Source: Muribaculaceae bacterium (GTDB taxonomy: Bacteria > Bacteroidota > Bacteroidia > Bacteroidales > Muribaculaceae). Taken from it: a DNA stretch of 37,691 nucleotides. This document shows, piece after piece, positions 1 through 8,674 of this stretch; the first letter of the stretch is position 1, and each line of letters starts with the position of its first letter. Where the stretch lies: NCBI GenBank assembly GCA_017399915.1, contig JAFQAS010000028.1, positions 1 through 37,691 on the forward strand. The letters run 5' to 3'. The notes under the pieces are model-generated. The model was not told the DNA's origin. It worked only from the letters and a program-made list of their open reading frames with translations, and made no database searches. A program made the position numbers and the translations under genes.

Positions 1-1
1 C

Positions 2-676
2 AACATGATTTCGGCAAATGGTAACAGCTTCGATCTCAAGATCGCTGCTGATGGTACAGTGGTGTTCCGCGAAAGCCGCACCGCTGAAAACAAACTCCGT
101 TACACTTCATTGAAAGCTGTTGACGCTCGTGGCGTGGAAACTACTCTCGTGGCTCCTACCCGCGACCTTAACGGTTTTGCTGTGAATGGTACTAACGTGA
201 TGACTGTTGACAACAACAAAGTTGAAGCTAAAAGCCTCAACGGCGGCGTTGCTGTGCAAATGCCTGTTGCATCTATCCGCTATGGTCAACTTTGCATCGA
301 CGGTAAAGTGATTTCTCCTAACGGAGAAGAAGGCGCAAGCTACTTGTGGCCATCTATCTCTCCCAACGGAACAAAAGTATGTTACTACCTTGTGACTAAA
401 GGTTGCTATGTAGCCAACATCGATGGTTCTAACCCCGTTTACATTGGTCAACTCCGTGCAACTAAATGGCTCGATGACCTCACAGTTGTGGGAATGAACG
501 ACCTAGACGACGGTTCGGTTGTGACTTCTTCAAAACTTATCGCCGCATCAATCGACGGTCAAGTGAAACAAGAACTCACTGTAGACGAATCATTTGCAAT
601 GTTCCCATCAACAAACGGTAAGAGAATAGCTTATTCTACACCGATGGGTGATTTGTTTATTATTAACCTCAAATAA
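2..676 (+). CDS. Secreted beta-propeller-like (TolB/WD40-type) protein, 5' end outside the window
   Basis: The reading frame is already open at base 2, so the start lies upstream of the window. The visible 224 residues align end to end with about residue 70 onward of the complete paralogue at 4711-5613. Shared stretches include RDLNG/RDLQG, 'VASIxYGQLCIDGKVISP', 'SYLWPSxSP' and 'NIDGSNPV', so roughly 70 N-terminal residues, including a signal peptide, are probably missing. Repeats of the type 'SPNGTKVxY' and 'DGSNPVxxG' are typical of TolB-like propeller blades. The stop lies 8 bases before the amidase gene at 685, so the two are almost certainly one transcript. A scaffolding or ligand-binding role with the amidase is inference; no catalytic motif is visible. 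Confidence 0.8.
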   Translation, partial: NMISANGNSFDLKIAADGTVVFRESRTAENKLRYTSLKAVDARGVETTLVAPTRDLNGFAVNGTNVMTVDNNKVEAKSLNGGVAVQMPVASIRYGQLCIDGKVISPNGEEGASYLWPSISPNGTKVCYYLVTKGCYVANIDGSNPVYIGQLRATKWLDDLTVVGMNDLDDGSVVTSSKLIAASIDGQVKQELTVDESFAMFPSTNGKRIAYSTPMGDLFIINLK

Positions 677-684
677 GAAGCGCT

Positions 685-3600
685 ATGAAGAAAATATTAT
701 TATCAGCTGCAGCTGCGCTTCTCGCTTTAGGAGCGTCGGCTCAAACAGCTAAAGAAGATGTACGTATCTACATCAACCCGGGTCACGGCTCATGGGGTCC
801 CAATAACCGCCACATGGCTACTATTGGACACGATCCAATCAGTTCAGTAGACCCCGATACTACCGACTTCTATGAGTCAAATACTAACCTTCGCAAATGT
901 CTTGCGTTGCTCGACAAATTGGAAGAATATGGTGTTCCTTTCGACCGCACTAAAAACCAAACAAACGAAAACCCCAATCGTATTGGTGCTGCTCTCGACT
1001 TGAGCCAAAACATCGTGATGAGCCACGTTAAATGTGGTCCTTATCCTTATGTTGAGGTAGATGGAGTTAACCCCGACCGTTATAACGACTTTAACCGCAC
1101 ATTGAGTGATATCGCAGCCGAAGTAGAAGCAAACAACTTCGATATGTTTATCTCGGTTCACTCAAATGCTGCTACCGAAGGGACTACTACCAACTATCTT
1201 TATTTCGCTTATGACGATGACTATACCGGTAATGATAAAACCGCGTCAATCGAGATGAGCCGTTGTGGTTGGAACCACCGCATCCTCGACCGTCACACTA
1301 AATGGACACACTATGACTATACAATGACTGCTGCCGATGTTGCTGCAGGTAAAGGTAAAATCGGTTACCAAGGTCTTGGAGTATTGAACCACTCTGTATC
1401 GGGTTACTTGGTAGAAGGTTACTTCCACACTTACCAACCTGCTCGTCACCGTGCAATGAACTTCGATGTATGTCGCATTGAAGGTATCGACTATGCTCGT
1501 GGTGTTGCCGATTACTATGGTTGGGAAAAAGAATCTTATGGTGCTATCTATGGTATCGTGCGTGATAAATACAACAAGTTTGCAAATTCACTTTATACTC
1601 CAAATGCTGCTACAAGCGATGTCTACAAGCCTCTTAACGATGTTGTTGTAACACTTAAGAACAACAATGGTGAAGTGGTGGCTACTGATACAACCGACGT
1701 AAACTACAATGGCGCATTTGTGTTCCAAGGTTTGCAACCCGGCAATTACACTGTAGAAATGGCTCACCCCGGATATTTCTCTGACATTTATGTCAATACT
1801 AATGCTACAACAAAACCGGCGCCTCTTGCTGTAACAGTTAAAGCCGCTGCTACTGAATATCCCGAAGCGTTCCTTGTTGACACTTCATGGGTGGCTCCTG
1901 AATTTGTTTATGTAAACTATCCCGACTCATTGGCCGATAAGAGTGGTTTCGCTCTTGCTGATGAAATCAATTTTGCTGCTGAATATACAAATAACGCAGT
2001 CCTCGAAGGCAAAACAGTGCGTCGTACAATCGTTCGCGACAACAACGAATATATCCTTGCTTTCGATGCAGACAATGCTCCATACGTATATGTATTTGAT
2101 ACCGATACTAAAGAACTTAAAAAGACACTTGGCACATCTGCGGCTGTAGGTGATATCTACAAATTGTCTGACATTGCAATGACTGCCGATGGTTATCTTG
2201 TGGGTATAAATAAAGCCAACCAAGCTTATGGTGGTGCACAAAATATTACTGCCTATAAATGGGATAATGACTCAACAAAAGTTCCCGATGGAGAACTCAA
2301 AATTTGGTGGACCAACAACTTTGCCGGAAACTGGACAAATGGTATCGGTGGAGAATCTGTGATTTACAATGGTTCGCTTGAAGAAGGTAAAATGATTTAT
2401 ACCGGCACTACTACTGCATCAAGTGGTAATACCCGTCTTGTTATCGCATCTATCTCTGAAGGTAACTACCTCGGTTATATGCGCAACAACCAAGATGGTA
2501 CTTATTTGGCAACTTCTTACCTTGGTGCAAATTACCAAATGACACTTTCTCCTCGTGCCGATGACCAAATCATCTTCAATTCAGCTGCCGTACAACCATT
2601 TGAAATAAAACTTGCCACAGGCGATGCCGGAATTCCTACAATCCTCGCTCAACTTGGCGAAGGTGTGCTCGATAAAGCTTCAACAGGTGAATCTTACTTC
2701 AAATATGCCGGTAAAGACTTGATGGTTGCTCCAAACGTAACCGATGGAAAAGTTGATGGTGTGAAACTTATCGACATCACCGATGGTCTTGACAATGCTA
2801 CTGTTATTGCTACTAACGGCACTACATCAATTGATGCTGCAGAATATAAATCTATCGCTGCTAATGGTGAATTGGCTCTCACAATCGACCCTGTAAGCGG
2901 TTACACTACTGCTGCTGCTATCGAATTGTTCCTCACTGTTGATGGCAAAGTGTCTAAGTTTACAAATAAAGGCGTTAAACAACCTGTTTATAGTGGTGTT
3001 TATGCTTATGATCTCAATGTAACCGAAGAAGGTACTGTATCATTCAAGCTCAACAACAAATCATCAAATGTTGACCTCGTTCTTACTCCTGCTGAAGGTA
3101 ATGACGAAGCTACTGAAGATATTGTTATCAACCTTGGCGCTCTTGAAGCAGGTGAAACAACTTATGATATTGACCTTAATGAATTAATCGGTGACTATAA
3201 TTGGAGTGTAGTTGTTGCAAACAAAACTGTTGCTACCGGCGACATTCTTGCTACAATAAACACTTGGGGTGCCGGTGCTACTTATTATCGTGGTGGTATA
3301 GGTATTGAAACTAACCCCGAAAGCGATAACTTCGCTACTACTTACCTTGGCGTAGGTCGTTCTAAAGGTGTGTTCTTGATCGACCCAATGTATCAAGTTA
3401 AAGAAGGTGCTCCTTACTGGGTTGGTAAATTTAATACCGGTAACGCTTCTTCTACTTTCCGTGCTACTCTTTACAATGACAAGTTCTACTTGACCGACTG
3501 GAGTGACGCATATCCCGGTATCTGGATTTTCGACCCTGCTAACCCAACTGAAATCAACAACATCTTTGCTGGTGCAACCAATGATGGTAAGGGTAAGTTG

Positions 3601-4410
3601 ACTATCAATGGTGTTGCCGTAGGTGGTGGTTCTACAGGTGTTGCATTCACCGGCTCAGGCGACGATCGCAAGATGTTTATTTATGTAGAAGACCTTCCAA
3701 CAAGTAATGGCGGTAACAAACTATATCGTTACGATATTGGTGCTAACGACACTTGGGGTGCAAAAGAACCAACCCAACTTGCTACTGCATCAGCAAAACT
3801 CGTCAACACAAATACCGGTATGCTCGGTAGTGCATTGCACAATGTGGTATTCTGTTCACAAACCCGTAATGCCGACCAAAACAATACAAGCGTTCCTGCA
3901 TTTATCGTAATTAACGAAGCAGGCGACATTATCTTTAATGGTGGCGACCTTGACGGTCTCAATGGTTGTCTTGGTGGCGGTATGGCTCTCAATGCCGATG
4001 AAACTAAGTTTGCTATCGTTGATGGTAGCGCTGCTATTCAAGTTTACGATGTTGAATGGAGTGATGACAATGTGCCTACATTCACTCACGCTACTTCTAT
4101 CCCAACAAAAGATCAAGAAGTGTGTCAAATGGCATTTGACTATGCCGGAAACCTCCATTGCATCAACCGCAAACATGGTTACTACGTACATGCAGTTCCT
4201 TGCGAAGCTCGCGACGTTGAAACTCCTGCAAAGGCTGAATTGTTGCTTAAAGGTAAAAAGACCGGTGTAGAAGATGTAACAATTGAAGAAGTTGATGAAG
4301 ATGCTCCTGTTGAATACTACAACCTCCAAGGTGTGAAAGTAGAAAACCCATCTAATGGTATCTACATCAAGGTTCAAGGCAAAAAATCAACAAAAGTTTA
4401 CATTAAGTAA
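685..4410 (+). CDS. Large secreted N-acetylmuramoyl-L-alanine amidase (Amidase_3 type) with C-terminal sorting domain
   Basis: The 1241-residue protein starts with a signal peptide ending near ALGASAQ (residues 1-20). Residues about 25-285 form an Amidase_3 (AmiC/CwlM-like) zinc hydrolase. Expected zinc ligands are H34 in NPGHG, E64 in FYESNTNL and H159 in SVHSN, and E244 in YLVEGYF fits the catalytic glutamate. Such enzymes cut the bond between MurNAc and the stem peptide. Residues about 288-390 resemble a carboxypeptidase-regulatory/Cna_B-type beta sandwich (IYGIVRDK...PGNYTVEM). Then come some 800 residues rich in Thr, Asn and Gly, probably beta-propeller and beta-sandwich repeats, which are absent from the paralogue at 5625. 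The last 45 residues (YYNLQGVKV...GIYIKVQGKK) look like a type IX secretion sorting domain. It sits 8 bases after the propeller gene and is followed by a terminator. The amidase call is firm; the substrate and the middle part are unknown. Confidence 0.85.
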   Translation: MKKILLSAAAALLALGASAQTAKEDVRIYINPGHGSWGPNNRHMATIGHDPISSVDPDTTDFYESNTNLRKCLALLDKLEEYGVPFDRTKNQTNENPNRIGAALDLSQNIVMSHVKCGPYPYVEVDGVNPDRYNDFNRTLSDIAAEVEANNFDMFISVHSNAATEGTTTNYLYFAYDDDYTGNDKTASIEMSRCGWNHRILDRHTKWTHYDYTMTAADVAAGKGKIGYQGLGVLNHSVSGYLVEGYFHTYQPARHRAMNFDVCRIEGIDYARGVADYYGWEKESYGAIYGIVRDKYNKFANSLYTPNAATSDVYKPLNDVVVTLKNNNGEVVATDTTDVNYNGAFVFQGLQPGNYTVEMAHPGYFSDIYVNTNATTKPAPLAVTVKAAATEYPEAFLVDTSWVAPEFVYVNYPDSLADKSGFALADEINFAAEYTNNAVLEGKTVRRTIVRDNNEYILAFDADNAPYVYVFDTDTKELKKTLGTSAAVGDIYKLSDIAMTADGYLVGINKANQAYGGAQNITAYKWDNDSTKVPDGELKIWWTNNFAGNWTNGIGGESVIYNGSLEEGKMIYTGTTTASSGNTRLVIASISEGNYLGYMRNNQDGTYLATSYLGANYQMTLSPRADDQIIFNSAAVQPFEIKLATGDAGIPTILAQLGEGVLDKASTGESYFKYAGKDLMVAPNVTDGKVDGVKLIDITDGLDNATVIATNGTTSIDAAEYKSIAANGELALTIDPVSGYTTAAAIELFLTVDGKVSKFTNKGVKQPVYSGVYAYDLNVTEEGTVSFKLNNKSSNVDLVLTPAEGNDEATEDIVINLGALEAGETTYDIDLNELIGDYNWSVVVANKTVATGDILATINTWGAGATYYRGGIGIETNPESDNFATTYLGVGRSKGVFLIDPMYQVKEGAPYWVGKFNTGNASSTFRATLYNDKFYLTDWSDAYPGIWIFDPANPTEINNIFAGATNDGKGKLTINGVAVGGGSTGVAFTGSGDDRKMFIYVEDLPTSNGGNKLYRYDIGANDTWGAKEPTQLATASAKLVNTNTGMLGSALHNVVFCSQTRNADQNNTSVPAFIVINEAGDIIFNGGDLDGLNGCLGGGMALNADETKFAIVDGSAAIQVYDVEWSDDNVPTFTHATSIPTKDQEVCQMAFDYAGNLHCINRKHGYYVHAVPCEARDVETPAKAELLLKGKKTGVEDVTIEEVDEDAPVEYYNLQGVKVENPSNGIYIKVQGKKSTKVYIK

Positions 4411-4442
4411 AAGGTAATTCACCCGTTTGGGTATCTATATTA

Positions 4443-4472
4443 AAAAGGCTTCCTTAGGGGAGCCTTTTTTTG
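4443..4472 (+). terminator. Rho-independent terminator after the first amidase gene
   Basis: AAAAAGGCTTCC pairs with GGGAGCCTTTTT around a short TTAG loop, leaving one T-G wobble in the stem, and the hairpin runs into a seven-T tract. It lies 32 bases after the stop at 4410 and ends the first cassette transcript. Confidence 0.9.
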
Positions 4473-4522
4473 ATTATGAATTGAAATCTGTAGCTTGATT
4501 ATGAATATAAACTTATCGTATA

Positions 4523-4554
4523 ATTGTTAAAAAAGTGCTAAAAATGTAGATTTG
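4523..4554 (+). promoter_or_regulatory. Bacteroidetes-type promoter for the second propeller-amidase cassette
   Basis: ATTG at 4523-4526, then 20 bases, then TAGATTTG at 4547-4554 fit the primary sigma factor pattern of Bacteroidetes (TTTG, N19-21, TAnnTTTG). This would give an AT-rich untranslated leader of about 150 bases before the start at 4711. The rest of the 300-base gap (4411-4710) holds the terminator at 4443 and no coding signal. Confidence 0.6.
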
Positions 4555-4710
4555 TCAATTTTTATTCATAATTTAGAGAAATTTTATTCATTTCTAACAA
4601 ATTCTAACTCTAATTGCCAATGAAATAAACTGCTACTTTTCTATCAAATGCCTAATTGCCAGGCAATTCCCTTTGTAAATAAATAATAATAAACTAATAA
4701 TATCACATTT

Positions 4711-5613
4711 ATGAAAAAAATCCTTATTTCGGCACTATTGTTATGCTCGGGTGCGATGGCATATGCACAATTGCTCAATGTGCAATCAATCGAAAAGGTT
4801 GTGCTTCCCGAGGGGGTAACTGTAGGCTCTGCCACAATCAGTCCTAATGGCGATTTTGTGGTTATATCACAAAATGAAACATCGGGCATTCATCGCCTCG
4901 ACCTCGCCACAAAATCAGTGACAACTATTTCTCAAACAGGTATTCCTCACGAAGTGAAAATTTCAAACGACGGCTCAACAGTAGTGTTCAAAGAACCACG
5001 AATAAACGCAAATCGCATGCGTCAAATCGCTCTCAAATCGTTTGACCTCAACCGCAATGTGGAATCAACTATCGTGCCTTTCTGCCGCGACCTACAAGGT
5101 GTTGCTTTGATCGACAACAACGTGGTGGCTGTTAACACCGACAAATTAACAGCTAAAACTCTTGACGGGGCTGAAGCAAAAGTGACAATGCCGGTTGCTT
5201 CAATTAAATATGGTCAACTTTGCATCGACGGCAAAGTGATTTCTCCACAAGGCACTACCGGTAACAGTTATTTGTGGCCATCGGTATCTCCCGACGGCAC
5301 TCGCGTGCTTTACTTCCTCGCCACTCGTGGTTGCTTCGTGTGCAACATCGACGGTTCAAACCCCGTGCGTCTTGGTTCATTGCATGCTCCTCGTTGGTAT
5401 GACAACAACACTATTATTGGCATGTATGACCGTGATAATGGTCACGAGATATATGCTTCACGCATCGTTGCTATCTCGGCCGATGGTAAAGTGAAACAAA
5501 ATCTCACCGAAGATGCGTCTTTGGCGTTATTCCCAACAACAACCGAAGCCGGTGATAAGATTTCTTATACCACACCTGCAGGTGAACTATATATTATTAA
5601 CATCACTCGATAA
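4711..5613 (+). CDS. Secreted beta-propeller-like protein, partner of the adjacent amidase
   Basis: The protein has 300 residues with a clear signal peptide (MKKILISALLLCSGAMAYAQ). The mature part carries repeats of the form SPNGDFVVIS, SNDGSTVVFKE, SPDGTRVLYFL and DGSNPVRLG, as in TolB/DPP-type propellers. I count five or six possible blades. It is a paralogue of the truncated gene at the window start. Some stretches are nearly identical even in DNA (283-320 against 5211-5248), which points to recent duplication or gene conversion. It lies 11 bases before the amidase gene at 5625 and shares its transcript. No enzyme motif is seen, so a role in binding wall fragments or the amidase is a guess. 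Confidence 0.8.
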   Translation: MKKILISALLLCSGAMAYAQLLNVQSIEKVVLPEGVTVGSATISPNGDFVVISQNETSGIHRLDLATKSVTTISQTGIPHEVKISNDGSTVVFKEPRINANRMRQIALKSFDLNRNVESTIVPFCRDLQGVALIDNNVVAVNTDKLTAKTLDGAEAKVTMPVASIKYGQLCIDGKVISPQGTTGNSYLWPSVSPDGTRVLYFLATRGCFVCNIDGSNPVRLGSLHAPRWYDNNTIIGMYDRDNGHEIYASRIVAISADGKVKQNLTEDASLALFPTTTEAGDKISYTTPAGELYIINITR

Positions 5614-5624
5614 AAATTAGCGTT

Positions 5625-6932
5625 ATGAAACTCAGAAAAATATTTATTGCAGCATCATTGGCGCTTTTGTCGATGGGTGCTAACGCACAAGATTTCTTCC
5701 CCGAAGATGTGCGCATCTATATCAACCCGGGTCACGGCTCTTGGGGTGGCGCGAGCAATCGTCACATGCCAACAATAGGACACTATCCTATTAGCGATGA
5801 AGACCCCGATACCACCGACTTCTATGAGTCAAATACCAACCTTCAAAAAGGGCTTTCAATGCTTTACAAACTCATTGATTATGGTTGTCCTTTCGACCCC
5901 GAACTCAACCAAGAAAATGAAAACCCCAACCGCATAGGTGCTGCTCTTGATTTGAGTCAAGGTGTGGTGATGAGTCGCGTGAAATGCGGTCCTTATCCTT
6001 TCGTTGAAGTAGATGGTGTTGACCCCGACTCTGACAATGACTTCAACCGCAACTTAACTGAAATTGCCGAAGAGGTAGAAACAAACATGTTTGACGTGTT
6101 CATCTCTATCCACTCTAATGCATCAAATTCAGATGCTCAACTCGTAAACTATCTTGCATTCCTATATCGCACAAATCGCGGTGCTAATGGTAATGACTGC
6201 TTGGCTCTTTGCAACACCGGCTGGGACCAACGCATTCAAGATCGTCACACTCAATGGACCATTTACGACAATCCCGTGGGTGAAGGCAATGTGAAAATCG
6301 AAACAGGTAACTATATCGTGCTCGGTCACTCTGTGCCCGGATATTTGGTTGAAGGTTATTTCCACACTTATCAACCGGCTCGTCATCGTGCCATGAACTT
6401 TGATGTTGATAAAGTGGAAGGACACGACTATGCTCGTGGTGTTGCCGATTATTTCATGTGGGAAAAAGAGGAAAATGGTAATATTTATGGTATCGTGCGC
6501 GACAAAAATGAATCTTTCGAACACGATCTTTATACCTACAATCCTAAAACGCCCGATAAATTCAAACCACTTAACGATGTAGATGTGACTCTTAAAAATA
6601 GTGAAGGTGCGGTTGTGGGCACTTACAAAACCGATGTGAACTACAATGGTGCATTTGTGTTTATGAATGTCGATGCCGGTGATTATACCGTAGAATTCTC
6701 TCACCCCGACTATCAAAATGCAGAGCCTATCTCAGTCACAGTTGAAGCGGCTAAAACATCTTATCCAACAGCTTTCATCGAAAACACTTCAAGCGTTGAA
6801 GGAATCGCTATCGATGAATCAGATGAACCAGCCTCTTATTACAACCGTCAAGGTATCAAAGTTGCTAATCCTTCAAATGGTGTATTCATCAAAGTACAAG
6901 GCGAAAAGGCATCTAAAGTATTAGTTAAGTAA
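5625..6932 (+). CDS. Secreted N-acetylmuramoyl-L-alanine amidase (Amidase_3 type), short paralogue
   Basis: This 435-residue protein has a signal peptide ending near MGANAQ (residue 22). An Amidase_3 domain fills residues about 28-290: H37 in NPGHG, E68 in FYESNTNL and the histidine of SIHSN near residue 163 are the expected zinc ligands, and YLVEGYF holds the probable catalytic glutamate. A Cna_B/carboxypeptidase-regulatory-like domain follows (IYGIVRDK to about residue 385), then a sorting domain (YYNRQGIKV...GVFIKVQGEK). It is close to the protein at 685 over the amidase, beta-sandwich and tail, but lacks the central part of about 800 residues. It should therefore be the minimal form of the enzyme. 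All catalytic residues are present, so it looks active. It is the last gene of the second cassette. Confidence 0.88.
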   Translation: MKLRKIFIAASLALLSMGANAQDFFPEDVRIYINPGHGSWGGASNRHMPTIGHYPISDEDPDTTDFYESNTNLQKGLSMLYKLIDYGCPFDPELNQENENPNRIGAALDLSQGVVMSRVKCGPYPFVEVDGVDPDSDNDFNRNLTEIAEEVETNMFDVFISIHSNASNSDAQLVNYLAFLYRTNRGANGNDCLALCNTGWDQRIQDRHTQWTIYDNPVGEGNVKIETGNYIVLGHSVPGYLVEGYFHTYQPARHRAMNFDVDKVEGHDYARGVADYFMWEKEENGNIYGIVRDKNESFEHDLYTYNPKTPDKFKPLNDVDVTLKNSEGAVVGTYKTDVNYNGAFVFMNVDAGDYTVEFSHPDYQNAEPISVTVEAAKTSYPTAFIENTSSVEGIAIDESDEPASYYNRQGIKVANPSNGVFIKVQGEKASKVLVK

Positions 6933-6967
6933 TTCATAATGCATAATTGCCTTTGGGCAAGTTAACG

Positions 6968-7000
6968 GCGAGCGGTCCAATGGGCTGCTCGCTTCTTTAT
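6968..7000 (+). terminator. Probable terminator after the second amidase gene
   Basis: GCGAGCGGTCC pairs with GGGCTGCTCGC around an AAT loop (11 pairs, two of them G-T), followed by TTCTTTATT. It lies 36 bases after the stop at 6932. Confidence 0.7.
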
Positions 7001-7051
7001 TAAGTAGTGGGTCTGTAAATTTTGATGATTATTGTTTGGCTAAATTATAAA

Positions 7052-7083
7052 CCGGGCTTATCTCCCTACGGAGCTAAACCCGG
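7052..7083. repeat. GC-rich imperfect palindrome between convergent genes
   Basis: CCGGGCTTATCTCC and GGAGCTAAACCCGG form a 14-bp stem with two imperfect positions around a CTAC loop. It lies between the second amidase gene and the 3' end of the gene at 7159-8367. It has no strong T tract on either side, so it may be a REP-like element rather than a terminator. Confidence 0.6.
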
Positions 7084-7158
7084 CTACGACTAATCAACCC
7101 CAAGAGGGATTGTCTCTGTTTTTTTATAACCTTTTATCGGATAGGAATAAAGAGATTT

Positions 7159-8367
7159 TTATCCTATTTTGTCAACTTCGAGGTCGCCACCGAGCACTTC
7201 GTGCCAAGGTAGACCTTGTTTGTTGAGTTGTTCCATAAATGGGTCGGGATCAAATTCTTCTACATTGTGAACGCCCGGTTTGTTCCATTTGCCGGTGAGG
7301 AACATCATTGCTCCAATCATGGCAGGAACACCTGTGGTGTAGCTGACGGCTTGCATACCGGTTTCTTTGTAGGCTTCTTCGTGGCTACAGTTGTTGTAGA
7401 TATAATAGTTGAGGTCTTTACCTTCTTTGTCTTTACCGGCGATGCGACAACCGATTGATGTTTCGCCCTTGTAGTTTTCGCCAAGGTCTTGAGGATTTGG
7501 CAACACTGCTTTGAGGAATTGCAAAGGCACAATCTTCACTCCATTATATTCCACTTCATCGATGCGAGCCATGCCGATGTTTTGGATTACACGCAAGTGA
7601 GTGAGATATTCTTGACCGAATGTCATCCAGAAACGTGCACGCTTGATTGTTGGGAAGTTGATAACGAGCGATTCCAATTCTTCGTGATAAAGAAGATATG
7701 AGTCGCGAGCTCCGATATTAGGGTAGTTTAATGGTGCGTGAATTTCGAGCGGACCGGTAGTAACCCATTTGCCATCTTGATAATAACGGCCGTTTTGGGT
7801 TATCTCGCGGATATTGATTTCGGGGTTGAAGTTGGTAGCGAAAGCTTTGCCATGGTCACCGGCGTTACAGTCAACGATATCAAGGTATTCCATAGCCGAG
7901 AAGTGATGTTTAGCTGCATAGGCAGTAAACACGCCCGACACACCGGGGTCGAAACCGCAACCGAGGATAGCTGTCAAGCCCGCTTTCTCGAAACGTTCGC
8001 GATAAGCCCATTGCCATGAATATTCAAAGTGAGCTTCATCTTTAGGCTCATAGTTGGCTGTATCGAGATAGTGAACGCCACATTCAAGACAAGCGTCCAT
8101 GATTGTCAAGTCTTGATAGGGTAGAGCCACGTTTATTACCAAATCGGGCTTATGACGACGGAAAAGCTCAACGAGTTGAGGCACACTGTCGGCATCAACC
8201 GAGTCGGTTGTGATATTTGAAGCACCAATAGCTTTAGCTATCGCATCACATTTGCTCTTTGTGCGCGAAGCAAGCACTATTTCATTAAATACATCGGGGT
8301 TTTGAGCGCATTTGTGAGCCACAACGGTACCCACACCACCGGCTCCGATAATAATAACTTTAGCCAT
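7159..8367 (-). CDS. Carboxynorspermidine/carboxyspermidine dehydrogenase (saccharopine dehydrogenase family)
   Basis: The 402-residue protein begins with a Rossmann dinucleotide-binding motif (IIIGAGGVGTVVAHKC, residues about 5-20). It then has family stretches such as NVALPYQDLTIMDACLE, YLDTANYEP and ILGCGFDPGVSGVFTAYA. The length fits the family. In Bacteroides this enzyme joins putrescine and aspartate semialdehyde, with reduction by NADPH, to make carboxyspermidine, the step before decarboxylation to spermidine. The match to a true saccharopine dehydrogenase of lysine metabolism is weaker. It stands alone on the minus strand. Its partner, the decarboxylase, is not in the window. The 307-base gap to the next gene (8368-8674) holds both divergent start regions; I find a convincing promoter only for the plus strand. 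Confidence 0.87.
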   Translation of the reverse strand: MAKVIIIGAGGVGTVVAHKCAQNPDVFNEIVLASRTKSKCDAIAKAIGASNITTDSVDADSVPQLVELFRRHKPDLVINVALPYQDLTIMDACLECGVHYLDTANYEPKDEAHFEYSWQWAYRERFEKAGLTAILGCGFDPGVSGVFTAYAAKHHFSAMEYLDIVDCNAGDHGKAFATNFNPEINIREITQNGRYYQDGKWVTTGPLEIHAPLNYPNIGARDSYLLYHEELESLVINFPTIKRARFWMTFGQEYLTHLRVIQNIGMARIDEVEYNGVKIVPLQFLKAVLPNPQDLGENYKGETSIGCRIAGKDKEGKDLNYYIYNNCSHEEAYKETGMQAVSYTTGVPAMIGAMMFLTGKWNKPGVHNVEEFDPDPFMEQLNKQGLPWHEVLGGDLEVDKIG

Positions 8368-8618
8368 TCTTATAGTTCTGAATTTATAGAGTTATGATTG
8401 TTGTTGATTAATTTTTCAACGAAGATACATCTTTTTGTTGAATAATTCATTTTTAAGTCAAAATATTTCACAAAATCTACCCAATAGAGGGCAAAAGTTT
8501 GAGAACAGATGATGCGATGAGATATAAAGTTTTGTAGTTAATATACCTTAATTGGTCGGCAAATTATATCAATATGTAGTCAAATTATCCGTTAATATAT
8601 ACACTACGGCTATTTTTT

Positions 8619-8649
8619 TTTGAGCATTGGCTGGCGAAAGATAATTTTG
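8619..8649 (+). promoter_or_regulatory. Promoter of the two-component operon
   Basis: TTTG at 8619-8622, 19 bases, then TAATTTTG at 8642-8649: an exact match to the Bacteroidetes promoter pattern, 25 bases before the histidine kinase start at 8675. Confidence 0.75.
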
Positions 8650-8674
8650 TATATTGAATAAGACTTGATAAAGA

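Noticed and set aside
3856..4377. A 173-codon open frame on the minus strand inside the first amidase gene
   Set aside because: It is a shadow of the strongly supported amidase frame, its translation is unlike any protein I know, and it has no start context.
6162..6716. A 184-codon minus-strand frame inside the second amidase gene
   Set aside because: Shadow of a conserved enzyme with catalytic residues; no promoter on the minus strand.
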